A stretch of 64,000 nt of DNA from Anaerolineae bacterium (GTDB lineage Bacteria > Chloroflexota > Anaerolineae > 4572-78 > J111): the NCBI GenBank assembly GCA_023382535.1, contig JAHDWA010000055.1, positions 1 through 64,000 of the forward strand. The letters are read 5' to 3'. The position numbers and the translations under genes were made by a program. Under the pieces are notes generated by a model, which did not search any database, was not told the origin of the DNA, and was given only the letters and a program-made list of their open reading frames with translations. Of this stretch, positions 16,469 through 26,043 are shown one piece after another (positions within the stretch are counted from its first letter, which is position 1; each line of letters begins with the position of its first letter).

Positions 16469-17935
16469 TCACAAGCCCAACTCCCCCCACAACTGATCCA
16501 CCTTCGCCTTGACCGCCGGGTCCATCTTGATCAGTTCCGGCCAGCCGCGCTGATAATCCTCCAGCGGCCCTTTGGCCGTGGCATCCAGACCAATTTTGCC
16601 GCCAAAGGCGAAGCGGTAGCTGGCGTGGTCGAGGGCGTCGGTGGGACCCTCCTGAATGAGCACATCCCGTGCCCAATCCACGTTGTTGAGCATGTGGAAA
16701 TAGGCCTCCTGGGTATTCTGCACATCCACATGCTCGTCAAAAATGACAATACATTTGGTCAACATCATCAAGCCCAGGCCCCACAGGCCATTAATAACCT
16801 TGCGGGCATGGCCGGGGAAGCGCTTTTTGATCGAGACGAAAATCAGGTTGTGGAAGACACCCTCGGCAGGCATATTCACATCTACAATCTCGCCCAAAAA
16901 GAGCTTCATCAAGGGTAAAAAGAGGCGCTCGGTGGCCTTGCCCATCCAGTAATCTTCCATCGGCGGGATGCCGACGATGGTGGTCGGGTAGATGGGGTTT
17001 TTGCGGTGGGTGATGGCGGTGACATGCAGCACCGGGTAGTCGTCAGGCGGGGTGTAGTAGCCGGTGTGATCGCCAAAGGGACCTTCGGTGCGGCGCTCCG
17101 CAGGGTCAACGTAGCCCTCAATAACATACTCGGCCTGGGCCGGCGCTTCGATGGGCTGGGAGACGCACTTGACCAGCTCGACCGGCTTGCCGCGCAGCCA
17201 GCCCGCTAATAGAAATTCGTCTATACCGGGCGGCAGGGGGGCACTGCCGCACCACATTACCGCCGGGTCGCCGCCCAGGCTGACGGCAACAGGTATCCCT
17301 GCGACGCCATTTTCCTGGGCCACGCGGGTGTGTTCCGCCCCGCCTTTGTGGATCTGCCAGTGCATGCCGAGCGTGCGCCGGTCGTACACCTGCAAGCGGT
17401 ACATCCCGACATTGCGGATGTTGGTCAGCGGGTCGCGGGAAATGATGGTGGTCATGGTGATGAATTTGCCGCCATCGTTGGGCCAGCACTTGAGGATCGG
17501 CAGGCAACTCAGATCCACCTCGTCACCTTTGTAGACGACCTCCTGTACCGGCGCTTTGTTAACAATGCTCGGTTTAAGGCCCATCGAGCGCAGGGCGTTA
17601 AGCATCTCCAGGCCCCGCGACAGAGCCGGACCAAAACCCTGCGGCAACTTGGGGTCAATCACCTTGGCCAGGTTGTCACGGAGCTGGTTGAGGTTGTCCA
17701 CCCCCAACGCCCAGGCCATACGGTCGGGGTGGCCCAGGCTGTTAATCAGCACCGGAGTATCGTGGCCGGTCACATTTTCAAAGAGCAGGGCTACATTTTT
17801 GTCGAGCGGCCCTTTGCTCACCCGGTCGGTGATTTCGGTGATTTCCAATTCGGCGGAAACGGGGGTTTTGATACGTTTGAGGTGGCCCCGCTTTTCGAGC
17901 AGAGCGACAAAATCATGCAGGTCTCTGTAAGCCAT
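16469..17935 (-). CDS. UbiD family decarboxylase (prenylated-FMN dependent)
   Basis: A 488-aa protein, the typical length of UbiD enzymes, which decarboxylate aromatic or alpha,beta-unsaturated acids with prenyl-FMN. Family segments include NVGMYRLQVYDRRTLGMHWQ, EGPFGDHTGYYTPPDDYPV and IVIFDEHVDVQN near the C-terminal region. It could act in menaquinone/ubiquinone synthesis or on another aromatic acid; no UbiX flavin prenyltransferase lies in the window. It is the last gene of a minus-strand run, separated from the permease gene upstream by an 80-bp gap with a palindrome, so co-transcription is uncertain. Confidence 0.93.
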   Translation of the reverse strand: MAYRDLHDFVALLEKRGHLKRIKTPVSAELEITEITDRVSKGPLDKNVALLFENVTGHDTPVLINSLGHPDRMAWALGVDNLNQLRDNLAKVIDPKLPQGFGPALSRGLEMLNALRSMGLKPSIVNKAPVQEVVYKGDEVDLSCLPILKCWPNDGGKFITMTTIISRDPLTNIRNVGMYRLQVYDRRTLGMHWQIHKGGAEHTRVAQENGVAGIPVAVSLGGDPAVMWCGSAPLPPGIDEFLLAGWLRGKPVELVKCVSQPIEAPAQAEYVIEGYVDPAERRTEGPFGDHTGYYTPPDDYPVLHVTAITHRKNPIYPTTIVGIPPMEDYWMGKATERLFLPLMKLFLGEIVDVNMPAEGVFHNLIFVSIKKRFPGHARKVINGLWGLGLMMLTKCIVIFDEHVDVQNTQEAYFHMLNNVDWARDVLIQEGPTDALDHASYRFAFGGKIGLDATAKGPLEDYQRGWPELIKMDPAVKAKVDQLWGELGL

Positions 17936-17948
17936 ATTCCTCGTCTTG

Positions 17949-17998
17949 CGTGCTGCGTGTTTCGTTTTCTCTTCACGCCAGACGCAACACGCAGCACG
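17949..17998. repeat. Word-repeat palindrome (GCGTGCT/GCGTGTT type)
   Basis: CGTGCTGCGTGTT (17949-17961) is inverted perfectly at 17986-17998. The arms are built from a stuttering 7-8 bp word, like the other intergenic palindromes in this window but with a different word. Confidence 0.7.
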
Positions 17999-18014
17999 AG
18001 TCTATAAAATTTTC

Positions 18015-19400
18015 TTAATCCTTCTCATACGGCACGCCGTCTGAAGCCGGCGGGATGGATTGGCCGATGACGCCGGCCAGGACAACCATCGTCACGATGT
18101 AGGGGGCCATCAGCAGGAACTCGCTGGAAATCGGGACCTGCTCGATGCCCAGACCTTGCAGCTTGACCTGGAGCGCGTCGGCAAAACCGAAAATCAGCGA
18201 AGCGCCAAACGCGCCCAGGGGGGTCCACTTGCCAAAAATCATGGCCGCCAGGCCGATAAAGCCTTTACCGGCGGTCAGCAGCTCGTCAAAACGGCCCACC
18301 GAACCAACCGTGAAGTAAGCGCCGCCAATCCCGGCGACCATACCGCCCATAATCACGTTGATATAGCGCATCTTGAAAACATTGACGCCCAGGGTATCGG
18401 CGGCTTTGGGATGCTCACCCACGGCAATCGTGCGCAGCCCCCAGCGGGTATAAAACAGCATGATGTGGATAGCAATGACCAGCGTAAAGAGGATATAGAT
18501 AATTAAACTATTTTCAAACAGGAGCGGGCCGATAATCGGAATGCTCGACAGGCCCGGGATAGGCAGTATTTTGAAGGTGCCACTGCTGTTGAGGGCCTGG
18601 ATTGGCTGCAAAAAGCGCTGGCTCAGAAAACTGGTCATGCCGGCAGCAAAAATATTAATGACCGTACCACTGATAATTTGGTCCACCTTAAATTGAATAG
18701 AAAGCCAGGCATGAAAAGCCGCGAGCAATCCCCCGATAAGGACTGCGCCGAGCAGGCCCAACAACAAGTGCCAGGGAACAGCATCCGACAAATTGGCGGC
18801 ATCCAGGCCCCGACCAATGCTGGCCAGCCAGGCCGGAAAGAGCGGTTCGCCAGTTACAGCATCCACCGCATCGTAATTGCGAAAGATACTGGAGACCACC
18901 ACTGCGGCCATGGCCCCGCTTAACATCATGCCCTCGATGGCAATATTGACCACGCCGGCCCGCTCGCACAGGATGCCGCTTAACGCGCCAAAGGCAATCG
19001 GCGCTGCTCGTAGCAGCGAGGCGGAAACCATACCCAACAGATTCATGGACTCGCCCCGCGCGGCCCAGGTAAGAAAGCCAAACACAAAAATCAAGGAGAC
19101 GACGAGCAAAACCAAATTTACCCTTTTAAAGCCTCTGGCCAGTTGCCAGCCCCCGGCAAAAGCAACGACGACCGCCAAGCCCCACAAGGTTGACTGGGTG
19201 GGCAGCACCCAGTCTTCCAGCCGGGGAGCGTTGGTTCTGGCGCCGGGGTTTAGACCAAAAGAAGTCGTCATATCGGCCGTGGTGTTTAAGGCAAATAGGG
19301 CGACAATGGCAACTGCCACCACCAGGAAAAAAATGCCCATCCCCATACTGCGCCTGTCTCTAACAGCGAAGGCCCTGGTTGAAAGTGCGGCTGTACTCAA
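18015..19400 (-). CDS. Nucleoside-type ABC transporter permease (NupQ/YufQ-like)
   Basis: A 461-aa integral membrane protein of the BPD_transp_2 family paired with BMP binding proteins. An N-terminal extension with two hydrophobic segments precedes the core, which has LRAAPIAFGALSGILCERAG, VNIAIEGMMLSGAM and the coupling-loop region AVGEHPKAADTLGV with RYINVIMGGMVAGIGGAY. It forms the heterodimeric channel with the next permease and is driven by the ATPase at 21656. The context (nucleoside hydrolase between permease and ATPase genes) argues for nucleoside uptake. It lies 51 bp downstream of the other permease. Confidence 0.9.
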   Translation of the reverse strand: MSTAALSTRAFAVRDRRSMGMGIFFLVVAVAIVALFALNTTADMTTSFGLNPGARTNAPRLEDWVLPTQSTLWGLAVVVAFAGGWQLARGFKRVNLVLLVVSLIFVFGFLTWAARGESMNLLGMVSASLLRAAPIAFGALSGILCERAGVVNIAIEGMMLSGAMAAVVVSSIFRNYDAVDAVTGEPLFPAWLASIGRGLDAANLSDAVPWHLLLGLLGAVLIGGLLAAFHAWLSIQFKVDQIISGTVINIFAAGMTSFLSQRFLQPIQALNSSGTFKILPIPGLSSIPIIGPLLFENSLIIYILFTLVIAIHIMLFYTRWGLRTIAVGEHPKAADTLGVNVFKMRYINVIMGGMVAGIGGAYFTVGSVGRFDELLTAGKGFIGLAAMIFGKWTPLGAFGASLIFGFADALQVKLQGLGIEQVPISSEFLLMAPYIVTMVVLAGVIGQSIPPASDGVPYEKD

Positions 19401-19451
19401 TGGTAACCTCCTGAATTCGTTTCAACGTCCAATGTTCAAACGTTTAACGGA

Positions 19452-20645
19452 CTACGCGCCCCAACCCCGGGTGAAGGTAGCGCCTTCCGCCTCTGATTTA
19501 GCCCTGACTCGATACACCCAGCGGACAATCGCCGGGGCAGCAATAAAGACAATCACCAAAGCCTGGACAATGGAAATGATGTCAATCGGAATGCTGGCGA
19601 TAGACTGCATGCGGGTCGCGCCGTTGCGTAAGGTACCAAACAGCAGCGCCGCCAGCACAACCCCCAGGGGATGGCTCTTACCCAATAGAGCTAGGGCAAT
19701 CGCGTCGAAACCATAACCGGAGGAGAAACCGCCGGCCAAAAAGTGGTTAAGACCCAGCACCTCGTTGGTTCCGGCCAAGCCGGCCAACCCCCCACTAATA
19801 GCCATGGTCAGCACAATGATCCGGGTAATCTTGATGCCGCCATAGCGGGCAGCATTGGGATTGGCCCCAACCGTGCGGATTTCAAAACCCAGCGTAGTTT
19901 TGAAGAGGAGCCACCAGATCACAAAGGCGGTCAGCAGGGCCAGGAAAAAGCCCCAGTGGAAGCGGTATCCTTCAAAAAGCTGCGGCAGATAGGCGGTGGG
20001 GAAAATTTCGGCGGTGACAGGTCTGTCGCCGCCGGGCCGACGGAGAGGACCGGTAAAGGCCCAGTCAAAAAAGCGGAAGGCAATGTAGTTCAACATAATC
20101 GTATTAATGACTTCGTGAGCGCCGGTTTTGGCCTTGAGAATGCCCGGGATAGAGGCATACAGCGCCCCCCCTGCCATTCCACCCAGCAAAGCCAGAGGTA
20201 AGTGAATAACCGCCGGTAATTGGAAGCTGTAGCCGATGATAACCGCCACTGCCGCTCCAACCAACAATTGCCCCTCGCCGCCGATATTAAACAACCCACC
20301 CCGAAAGCCAACGGCTACAGCGAGTCCCGTAAAAATGTAAGGAGTTGCCGCAACCAGGCTTTCACTGATGGCGGCGGCACTGCCCAGTGAGCCGGAAAAT
20401 AGAGCGCCGTAAGCGACCGAGATACTCGTCCACACGGCTGCCAGGCCCGTGCCCAGCCCACCCTCGCGGAAAGCAGCATAAACAGCAGCATCGGTAACGA
20501 CAATGATAATGCCGCCAATCACCAGGGCTGAAAAAACGGCCAGGGCCGGGATCAGCAGGGTATCCAGGATGCTTTTGAGCAGGTTGGATGTCGGCGGCTC
20601 TTTACCTTTGGCAGTAGTTGGTGTTACTTTAGCGCTTGCTTCCAT
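19452..20645 (-). CDS. Nucleoside-type ABC transporter permease (NupP/YufP-like)
   Basis: A 397-aa membrane protein with about nine predicted hydrophobic segments. Family marks include ATPYIFTGLAVAVGFRGGLFNIGGEGQ, the cytoplasmic loop TVGANPNAARYGGI and SGGLAGLAGTNEVLG. It pairs with the permease at 18015. The gene lies 27 bp after the nucleoside hydrolase gene and is part of the operon starting at 23224. Confidence 0.9.
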   Translation of the reverse strand: MEASAKVTPTTAKGKEPPTSNLLKSILDTLLIPALAVFSALVIGGIIIVVTDAAVYAAFREGGLGTGLAAVWTSISVAYGALFSGSLGSAAAISESLVAATPYIFTGLAVAVGFRGGLFNIGGEGQLLVGAAVAVIIGYSFQLPAVIHLPLALLGGMAGGALYASIPGILKAKTGAHEVINTIMLNYIAFRFFDWAFTGPLRRPGGDRPVTAEIFPTAYLPQLFEGYRFHWGFFLALLTAFVIWWLLFKTTLGFEIRTVGANPNAARYGGIKITRIIVLTMAISGGLAGLAGTNEVLGLNHFLAGGFSSGYGFDAIALALLGKSHPLGVVLAALLFGTLRNGATRMQSIASIPIDIISIVQALVIVFIAAPAIVRWVYRVRAKSEAEGATFTRGWGA

Positions 20646-20672
20646 ACTTGGATCTGCCTCCTAATTTTTGCT

Positions 20673-21617
20673 TCACCTTCGCAGCAATTCCAGCACGTAA
20701 TCTAAAAACCCCTCAACCTCTACCCTACCTGCTGCCAGGATTTGCCGGCCTGTTGAAACTTCCTTGATCCGCCCGGCGCTTGGCCCTGTGGCAACCACCT
20801 CGGTTTGCGCCTCACGGAAGGTGATGAACTGCGGCCCGCCCAGGTAGCCGGTCGTCAGCGTATCCCACATGTGGTAGACATACTCATAACTGGGAATCGT
20901 CCCCAGCGTCAGCGCCCAGCATTGCCCGGCCAAATCAGAGAGGGGACAGCGGCGCTGCCGGGCGAGCCGCTGCAAGAAATCGCGGGTAACCGGCACGTGA
21001 TTGGTTGCATCCAGCGGAAAGAGCGTGATCGGCGCAGGTGACTGCCACAAAGAATATGTGGCGGGCGGGTCCCAGTAGGCATTCCACTCGGCGCTGCCGT
21101 CGTGCTCGTAATCGCGCACATTGCCCTTGACCTGGAGCGCCCCCCCCATCCAGACAATTTCTTCAATCTTAGCTGCCAGGCCGGGTTCCTGGGTCAAAGC
21201 CAGGGCCAGGTTGCTAACCGGCCCGGTAATGAGCACGGTCAACGGCTCTGTAGCTTCGCGCAGTTTCCGGGCGATGAATTCATGTCCGGGCGCTCCTACG
21301 GGCGAGGGCAAAGGTTCTTCATTCTCGTTGAGAATAGGCAGGGCATCAATGGGATAAGGCTGCAACCGCCACGTTTGCGGGAAAGGATTTACTCCGTGCA
21401 ACATTCCCTGGCTAACCGGAATATCCAGCCGGTCAAAAAACCGTAAAATTTTGAGCGAACTTGACGTTGCCGGCCCCAAAAAACAGTCTGCCGGTGTGAC
21501 GACTACCCCGGCCAACTCAATATGCGGCATGGCCAGCACCATCATTAATGAGAGCAGATCGTCCACCCCCCCATCATGGTCAAATAGAATTGTCCGCTTT
21601 TTGGGAGACTCGGCCAC
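20673..21617 (-). CDS. Inosine/uridine-preferring nucleoside hydrolase family protein
   Basis: About 314 aa. The calcium-binding aspartate cluster of the family is at the N-terminus (LFDHDGGVDDLLSLMM, the DxDxxxDD motif), followed by TGPVSNLALALTQEP, WMGGALQVKGN and the later NAYWDPPATY. The enzyme splits the N-glycosidic bond of ribonucleosides to base plus ribose. I place the start at a GTG at 21617 preceded by AGGAGAGG; an ATG at 21638 also exists but sits in a palindrome. Being inside the transporter operon, it probably acts on the imported nucleoside. Confidence 0.9.
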   Translation of the reverse strand: MAESPKKRTILFDHDGGVDDLLSLMMVLAMPHIELAGVVVTPADCFLGPATSSSLKILRFFDRLDIPVSQGMLHGVNPFPQTWRLQPYPIDALPILNENEEPLPSPVGAPGHEFIARKLREATEPLTVLITGPVSNLALALTQEPGLAAKIEEIVWMGGALQVKGNVRDYEHDGSAEWNAYWDPPATYSLWQSPAPITLFPLDATNHVPVTRDFLQRLARQRRCPLSDLAGQCWALTLGTIPSYEYVYHMWDTLTTGYLGGPQFITFREAQTEVVATGPSAGRIKEVSTGRQILAAGRVEVEGFLDYVLELLRR

Positions 21618-21636
21618 ACCACCTCTCCTAACATTC

Positions 21637-21657
21637 AACGTTCAAACGTTGAACGTT
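21637..21657. repeat. AACGTTCAA palindrome between ATPase and nucleoside hydrolase genes
   Basis: AACGTTCAA (21637-21645) is inverted at 21649-21657 as TTGAACGTT. A related run (AACGTCCAATGTTCAAACG) lies near 19425-19443 between the two upstream-starting genes of the same operon. Confidence 0.6.
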
Positions 21658-23224
21658 ATAACACCACTTCAACGTCAACCTCAACCGGCTCGACCTCACC
21701 CTCGGCCGGCAAATCGCTGGGACGATGGCCGGCCATGAGCAGGCCCAACTGCTCTTTAGTCACCCGGTTGGCCGGCAGAATATCCACAATTTTACCCTCA
21801 AACATCACCGCAATCCGGTCGCTAAGGGCGCGAATTTCGTCCAGTTCGGTCGAAACAACCAGAACAGCGTCACCCTCATCCCGCTTTTCGATCAGGCGGT
21901 GGTGAATGTACTCAATAGAACCCACGTCCAGCCCGCGCGTTGGCTGTGAGGCTATCAGCAGCTTGATCGGCCGGGAGAACTCGCGGGCCACAATCACTTT
22001 TTGCTGGTTGCCTCCAGACAGCGTTTTAGCTGCCGCTTCAATACTGGGCGTGCGCACGTCAAAATCCTTGACTAACTGGGCCGAGACCTCGTTCACTTTT
22101 TCCTCGTTAATAATGATGCCCTTGGCAAAGGTGTTGTAGTAAGTATTCAAGATCAAATTATCTTTTATCGGGAAACTCAGCACCAGGCCATCCCGCTGCC
22201 GGTCTTCCGGAACATGAGCGACGCCTAATTCGGTAATTTGGCGGGGCGAGGCATGATTGATATTTTGTCCGGCAATCTGTATCGTTCCGCTCTGGGCATG
22301 GCTCAGGCCGGTTAAGGCTTTAACCAGCTCGGTTTGACCATTCCCCTGCACGCCGGCAATTCCCAGAACCTCTCCGGCCTTCACCTCAAACGAAACCCCC
22401 CTGACGGCCGGATTGCCCCGATCATCATGAACATGCAAATCTTTGACCACCAGCACCGGCTCGCCGGGCGCGGCGATCTTTTTCTTAACCATTAATTCGA
22501 CAGACCGCCCGACCATCATTTCGGCCAATGATTGGGGAGTAGCGCCGGTTGGAGTGGTCGTACCCACCGTTTTGCCCCGCCGGATCACTGTAATCCGGTC
22601 GGCTACGGCCAGCACCTCTTTTAATTTGTGGGTGATAAAAATCAGCGACACGCCCTGGGCCACCAGCGATTTGATAATGGCGAAAAGCTCTTCCACCTCT
22701 TGCGGGGTCAGCACTGCGGTCGGCTCGTCAAAAATGAGGATGTTAGCGTCGCGGTAGAGGACTTTAATAATCTCAACCCGCTGCTGGATGCCCACCGGCA
22801 GGTCTTTAATATAAGCGTCGGGGTTAACCTGCAAGCCATATTGGCGCGAAATTTCGCGGATACGGTTCGCTACCTTTTTGCGGTCTAAGAAGATACCCCG
22901 GTGAATTGACTCTTCCCCCAGCATGACGTTCTCGGTCACAGTCAGCACCGGGATCAACATGAAGTGCTGGTGCACCATACCAATCCCCTGGCGAATGGCG
23001 TCGGTTGGGCCGGAAATTTCAACTTTTTGGCCGTTGATGAAGATTTCTCCTTTGGTAGGTTTGTACAAACCGTACAAAATATTCATCAAGGTGCTTTTGC
23101 CGGCGCCATTTTCCCCCAGCAAAGCATGAATTTCACCCTTTTCCAGGGTCAGATTGATATTATCGTTAGCCAGAACACCGGGGAATTGTTTAGTGATACC
23201 GCGTAATTCCAGGACTGGAGGCAT
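21656..23224 (-). CDS. Nucleoside-type ABC transporter ATP-binding protein (NupO/YufO-like)
   Basis: A 522-aa protein with two nucleotide-binding domains, as in sugar/nucleoside importers. The first has Walker A GENGAGKST near residue 37, signature LPVGIQQRVEI and Walker B ILIFDEPTAVL. The second has a degenerate Walker A (GVQGNGQTEL) but a good signature (LSGGNQQKV), so only one site may hydrolyse ATP well. First gene of its operon, with its own promoter at 23266-23293. Confidence 0.93.
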   Translation of the reverse strand: MPPVLELRGITKQFPGVLANDNINLTLEKGEIHALLGENGAGKSTLMNILYGLYKPTKGEIFINGQKVEISGPTDAIRQGIGMVHQHFMLIPVLTVTENVMLGEESIHRGIFLDRKKVANRIREISRQYGLQVNPDAYIKDLPVGIQQRVEIIKVLYRDANILIFDEPTAVLTPQEVEELFAIIKSLVAQGVSLIFITHKLKEVLAVADRITVIRRGKTVGTTTPTGATPQSLAEMMVGRSVELMVKKKIAAPGEPVLVVKDLHVHDDRGNPAVRGVSFEVKAGEVLGIAGVQGNGQTELVKALTGLSHAQSGTIQIAGQNINHASPRQITELGVAHVPEDRQRDGLVLSFPIKDNLILNTYYNTFAKGIIINEEKVNEVSAQLVKDFDVRTPSIEAAAKTLSGGNQQKVIVAREFSRPIKLLIASQPTRGLDVGSIEYIHHRLIEKRDEGDAVLVVSTELDEIRALSDRIAVMFEGKIVDILPANRVTKEQLGLLMAGHRPSDLPAEGEVEPVEVDVEVVL

Positions 23225-23265
23225 AAGCGATCCTTCCTTTGGGCTCCACTTTGAGTAGGTACTCT

Positions 23266-23293
23266 ATTATAGCACAGGTTAGAACGGCGTAAA
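23266..23293 (-). promoter_or_regulatory. Sigma70-like promoter of the nucleoside transporter operon
   Basis: On the minus strand TTTACG (23293-23288), a 16-bp spacer and TATAAT (23271-23266). It lies directly after the terminator of the PhnE gene and about 40 bp before the ATPase start. Confidence 0.65.
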
Positions 23294-23334
23294 GAAAAAA
23301 AAGACCTCAAAGATCTTAAAAACCTTTGAGGTCT
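23293..23334 (-). terminator. Intrinsic terminator after PhnE
   Basis: On the minus strand AGACCTCAAAG (23334-23324) pairs perfectly with CTTTGAGGTCT (23312-23302) and is followed by a run of eight T. It separates the phosphonate-type operon from the nucleoside-type operon. Confidence 0.88.
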
Positions 23335-23340
23335 CACTTT

Positions 23341-25185
23341 TCAAACGATCTTTTCTCGGATTTTGGCGCTGACGTAATCGAGAGTTGCCACCACAATGGC
23401 AATGGCTATCATCTGCACACTGGCCTGGCGATACTTGAGCAGATTCAGGTTCTGCTGCAATAAGAAACCAATACCACCGCCACCGGCAAAGCCGATGATG
23501 GTTGACATGCGCACGTTGATATCCCAGCGATAGATGGTAAAGGCGATGTAGGGCGGCACAATCTGGGGCATCACGGCGTAGATTATTGTCTGCAAGCGGT
23601 TGGCCCCGGTGGCCGTAACCGCTTCAAGCGGGCCTTCGGCGATATTCTCGACCTGCTCCGAATAGAGCTTGCCCAGCGAGGCGATGGTATGGAGCGTCAG
23701 CGCCAATACCCCGGCAAACGGTCCAATACCAACCCAGACCACAAACACAATCGCCATAATTAGCGGCTCAATCGAGCGCAGCGTATTCAAAATAGTCCGG
23801 CTGGTATAATAGATGATCATGCCGGTCGGCATGGGACGATCGGGACTGAATACCAGCGCTGCCAGGCCAAAGATGATCGCCCCAATGGTTCCCGCCAAAC
23901 CCATGTAATACCAGGGATTTGTCGGTTGATAGAGCCACGTGACCAGGGCAGCCACCAGGCCAAACAGGATTGCTCCGGCCAGCACGGCGACCACGACACT
24001 AAAAATTTTGGCCCAAACGGTATTACCCAGGCGGCGCAGTAAGGTCTCGGAAGCTGCACCGGCCAGCGAAGCCAGGGCAAACGCGCCCACAATGCCGCCG
24101 ATCAAAGGCAGAAAAATAACTAAAGTATCTGAAACGACGAAGAGGAAGTTCCCGAGAAAAGCAAAGTTCCCCAATACCGCCATCAAGCCCTGGCTCAGCC
24201 TTAGCCCCAGCCCGCCCACAACACCCAGGACCAAGGCGGTACCCACGATCGTCAACAGTCCTAGCCCATACCCGCGTATGTTAGCCATCCAGTAGGCCTG
24301 ACCGGGGCGACTAGTTGCCTGAACGGTCAAAAACAAGAGCGCTGGCGCCAACAGCATGGCTGCGGCAGAGGTATTAGCGCCGGTAATCAGGTCGGCTATC
24401 CCCCCACCAACGGTACCAAATAACCACCAACCGGTCCACCAGCCCAGCGGAGCCGCCACAAGCAGAGTCAGCCAGCTACCAAAAGTACTGGTTATCTGGA
24501 TCATCAAATTGCGGGCTGACAGAAAGCTAATCGGGATAGACAAAATTGTACCCAGGGTTGTAGCAATCAGGGCCAGAAAGATGGTCTCAATGATCTTGGC
24601 GATTGTCTCATAGACCGAGGCGCTTGGTTGAGGCCAGCCGGAGGTTCGATTCACAACCGCTCGCACGGTCTGCGGCTCCTCAGAAGTACGGTCCCGCCTG
24701 AGTCGAACCGTTTCGACAAAATTGCCCTGCGGATCAGCCCTGACAACCTGGTTGGTCAGAGGTAATTCAACCGCCTGGCTGGGATCGGCGTTGTAGGGCA
24801 CAAAGTAGAGAAAAACATCCTCCCCTGGCTCAAAGCCGCTGCCACTGACCTCAATTTCGCTGGCAGGAGCAGCGCAGCGCATAGACAGTTGAATAGCCGG
24901 GCCGGTTGTAGCCGCCGCATCCGGCAGTTGAAATTGGGTGGCAGGGCAGGGTATCAAAATCGGCGCTTCGATTTCCAACCGTTCTGTTTCATACTCGGTC
25001 AGATCAGGCCGAGCCAACGAGCGGATAACATTGACCAACTGCCCCTGCCGTCTTTCCTTTTTAGGTTCTTCCAGGTTGATCTGAGTCACCTGGAACCCAT
25101 AGGCAAAAACAACGATGAGGACAATAACTAAAAGAAAGGTACGGATAAAGCGCTGGCCCGGTTTGGCGTTCTTATCATTCATCAA
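23341..25185 (-). CDS. phnE: Phosphonate-type ABC transporter permease PhnE, enlarged
   Basis: 614 aa, about twice the usual 270-300 aa PhnE. After one N-terminal membrane segment comes an extracytoplasmic Ig-like region (about 60-185, SEIEVSGSGFEPGEDVFLYF). The permease half begins with ETIFLALIATTLGTILSIPISFLSA (about 200-225). A long hydrophobic insertion with several extra membrane segments follows (about 230-430). The standard PhnE core resumes with SRTILNTLRSIEPLIMAIVF and the EAA-like loop EGPLEAVTATGANRLQTIIYAVMPQ, ending RWDINVRMSTIIGF. It lies 80 bp downstream of PhnC. The extra domains could contact the fused binding lipoprotein. Confidence 0.88.
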   Translation of the reverse strand: MMNDKNAKPGQRFIRTFLLVIVLIVVFAYGFQVTQINLEEPKKERRQGQLVNVIRSLARPDLTEYETERLEIEAPILIPCPATQFQLPDAAATTGPAIQLSMRCAAPASEIEVSGSGFEPGEDVFLYFVPYNADPSQAVELPLTNQVVRADPQGNFVETVRLRRDRTSEEPQTVRAVVNRTSGWPQPSASVYETIAKIIETIFLALIATTLGTILSIPISFLSARNLMIQITSTFGSWLTLLVAAPLGWWTGWWLFGTVGGGIADLITGANTSAAAMLLAPALLFLTVQATSRPGQAYWMANIRGYGLGLLTIVGTALVLGVVGGLGLRLSQGLMAVLGNFAFLGNFLFVVSDTLVIFLPLIGGIVGAFALASLAGAASETLLRRLGNTVWAKIFSVVVAVLAGAILFGLVAALVTWLYQPTNPWYYMGLAGTIGAIIFGLAALVFSPDRPMPTGMIIYYTSRTILNTLRSIEPLIMAIVFVVWVGIGPFAGVLALTLHTIASLGKLYSEQVENIAEGPLEAVTATGANRLQTIIYAVMPQIVPPYIAFTIYRWDINVRMSTIIGFAGGGGIGFLLQQNLNLLKYRQASVQMIAIAIVVATLDYVSAKIREKIV

Positions 25186-25223
25186 TCGTACTCCTCCACT
25201 ACGACCGCCGGCTCCATCCTCTT

Positions 25224-25245
25224 CCCTCCCCTTAAGAGGGGAGGG
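25224..25245. repeat. CCCTCCCCT palindrome between PhnC and PhnE
   Basis: CCCTCCCCT (25224-25232) is inverted at 25237-25245 and followed by a CTAGGGTGGGG tail. It belongs to the widespread class of CCCTCCCC intergenic palindromes. Confidence 0.6.
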
Positions 25246-25265
25246 CTAGGGTGGGGATCAAGCGG

Positions 25266-26018
25266 TCATCCAATCCGCTCGGCATCCTGACCGTAAATTT
25301 CCCTGAAACGCTGGTCGTCAATCTCGTGCGGCAGCCCATCAAAGACCAGCTTGCCCTGGTTTAAGGCGATGGCCCGGTCGGCGTAACGCTGCACCAAATC
25401 CAGAAAGTGCAGGCTGCAAATGACCGTGATCCCATCCTCTTGATTGAGCTGCTTCAATATTTTCATAATGCTGTGAGCCAGCACCGGGTCAAGGCTGGCC
25501 ACCGGCTCGTCGGCCAGCAGAATTTCCGGGTTTTGCATCAAGGCGCGGGCAATGCCGACCCGCTGCTGCTGGCCGCCGCTTAACTCGTCGGCGCGAACGT
25601 AAGCCTTATCGCCAATGCCGACCCGGTCCAGTTTGGTCAGAGCCTGCCGCACGTCCTCTTTAGGAAAGCGATTGACCAGGCTCCACAGCGGGTTAATGTA
25701 ACCAAGCCGCCCGGCCAGCGTGTTGGTCAGCACCGACGAGCGGGTCACCAGATTAAAATGCTGGAAAATCATCCCGATCCGCCGCCGAATCCGGCGGATC
25801 TCTTCCGGTGAAGCGGCGGTGACATCCACACCCTTCCAGACGATTTGGCCGGCGGTTGGCTCGATTAAGCGGTTGATGCAGCGCAGCAGGGTGGACTTCC
25901 CGGAGCCGCTCAGGCCAACCACTGCCAAAAATTGGCCCGGCTTGACGCTAAAACTGACGCCATCCAACGCCCGAACTTTGTTATCATATACTTTAACCAG
26001 ATTTTTGACTTCCAGCAA
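25266..26018 (-). CDS. phnC: Phosphonate-type ABC transporter ATP-binding protein PhnC
   Basis: About 250 aa, a single NBD of the PhnC family: Walker A GLSGSGKST, Q-loop region IFQHFNLVTRSSVLTN, signature LSGGQQQRVGIARAL and Walker B ILLADEP followed by VASLDPV. I choose a TTG at 26018 because GAGGAG lies 6 bp before it and homology begins there. Upstream codons to 26066 would translate a non-coding CAATTGAC-type repeat (MIIDDWQLIIDN). It energises PhnE. An intrinsic terminator between it and the binding-protein gene would make the binding protein more abundant. Confidence 0.92.
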   Translation of the reverse strand: MLEVKNLVKVYDNKVRALDGVSFSVKPGQFLAVVGLSGSGKSTLLRCINRLIEPTAGQIVWKGVDVTAASPEEIRRIRRRIGMIFQHFNLVTRSSVLTNTLAGRLGYINPLWSLVNRFPKEDVRQALTKLDRVGIGDKAYVRADELSGGQQQRVGIARALMQNPEILLADEPVASLDPVLAHSIMKILKQLNQEDGITVICSLHFLDLVQRYADRAIALNQGKLVFDGLPHEIDDQRFREIYGQDAERIG

Positions 26019-26043
26019 AAGAATCTCCTCATTGTCAATAATC

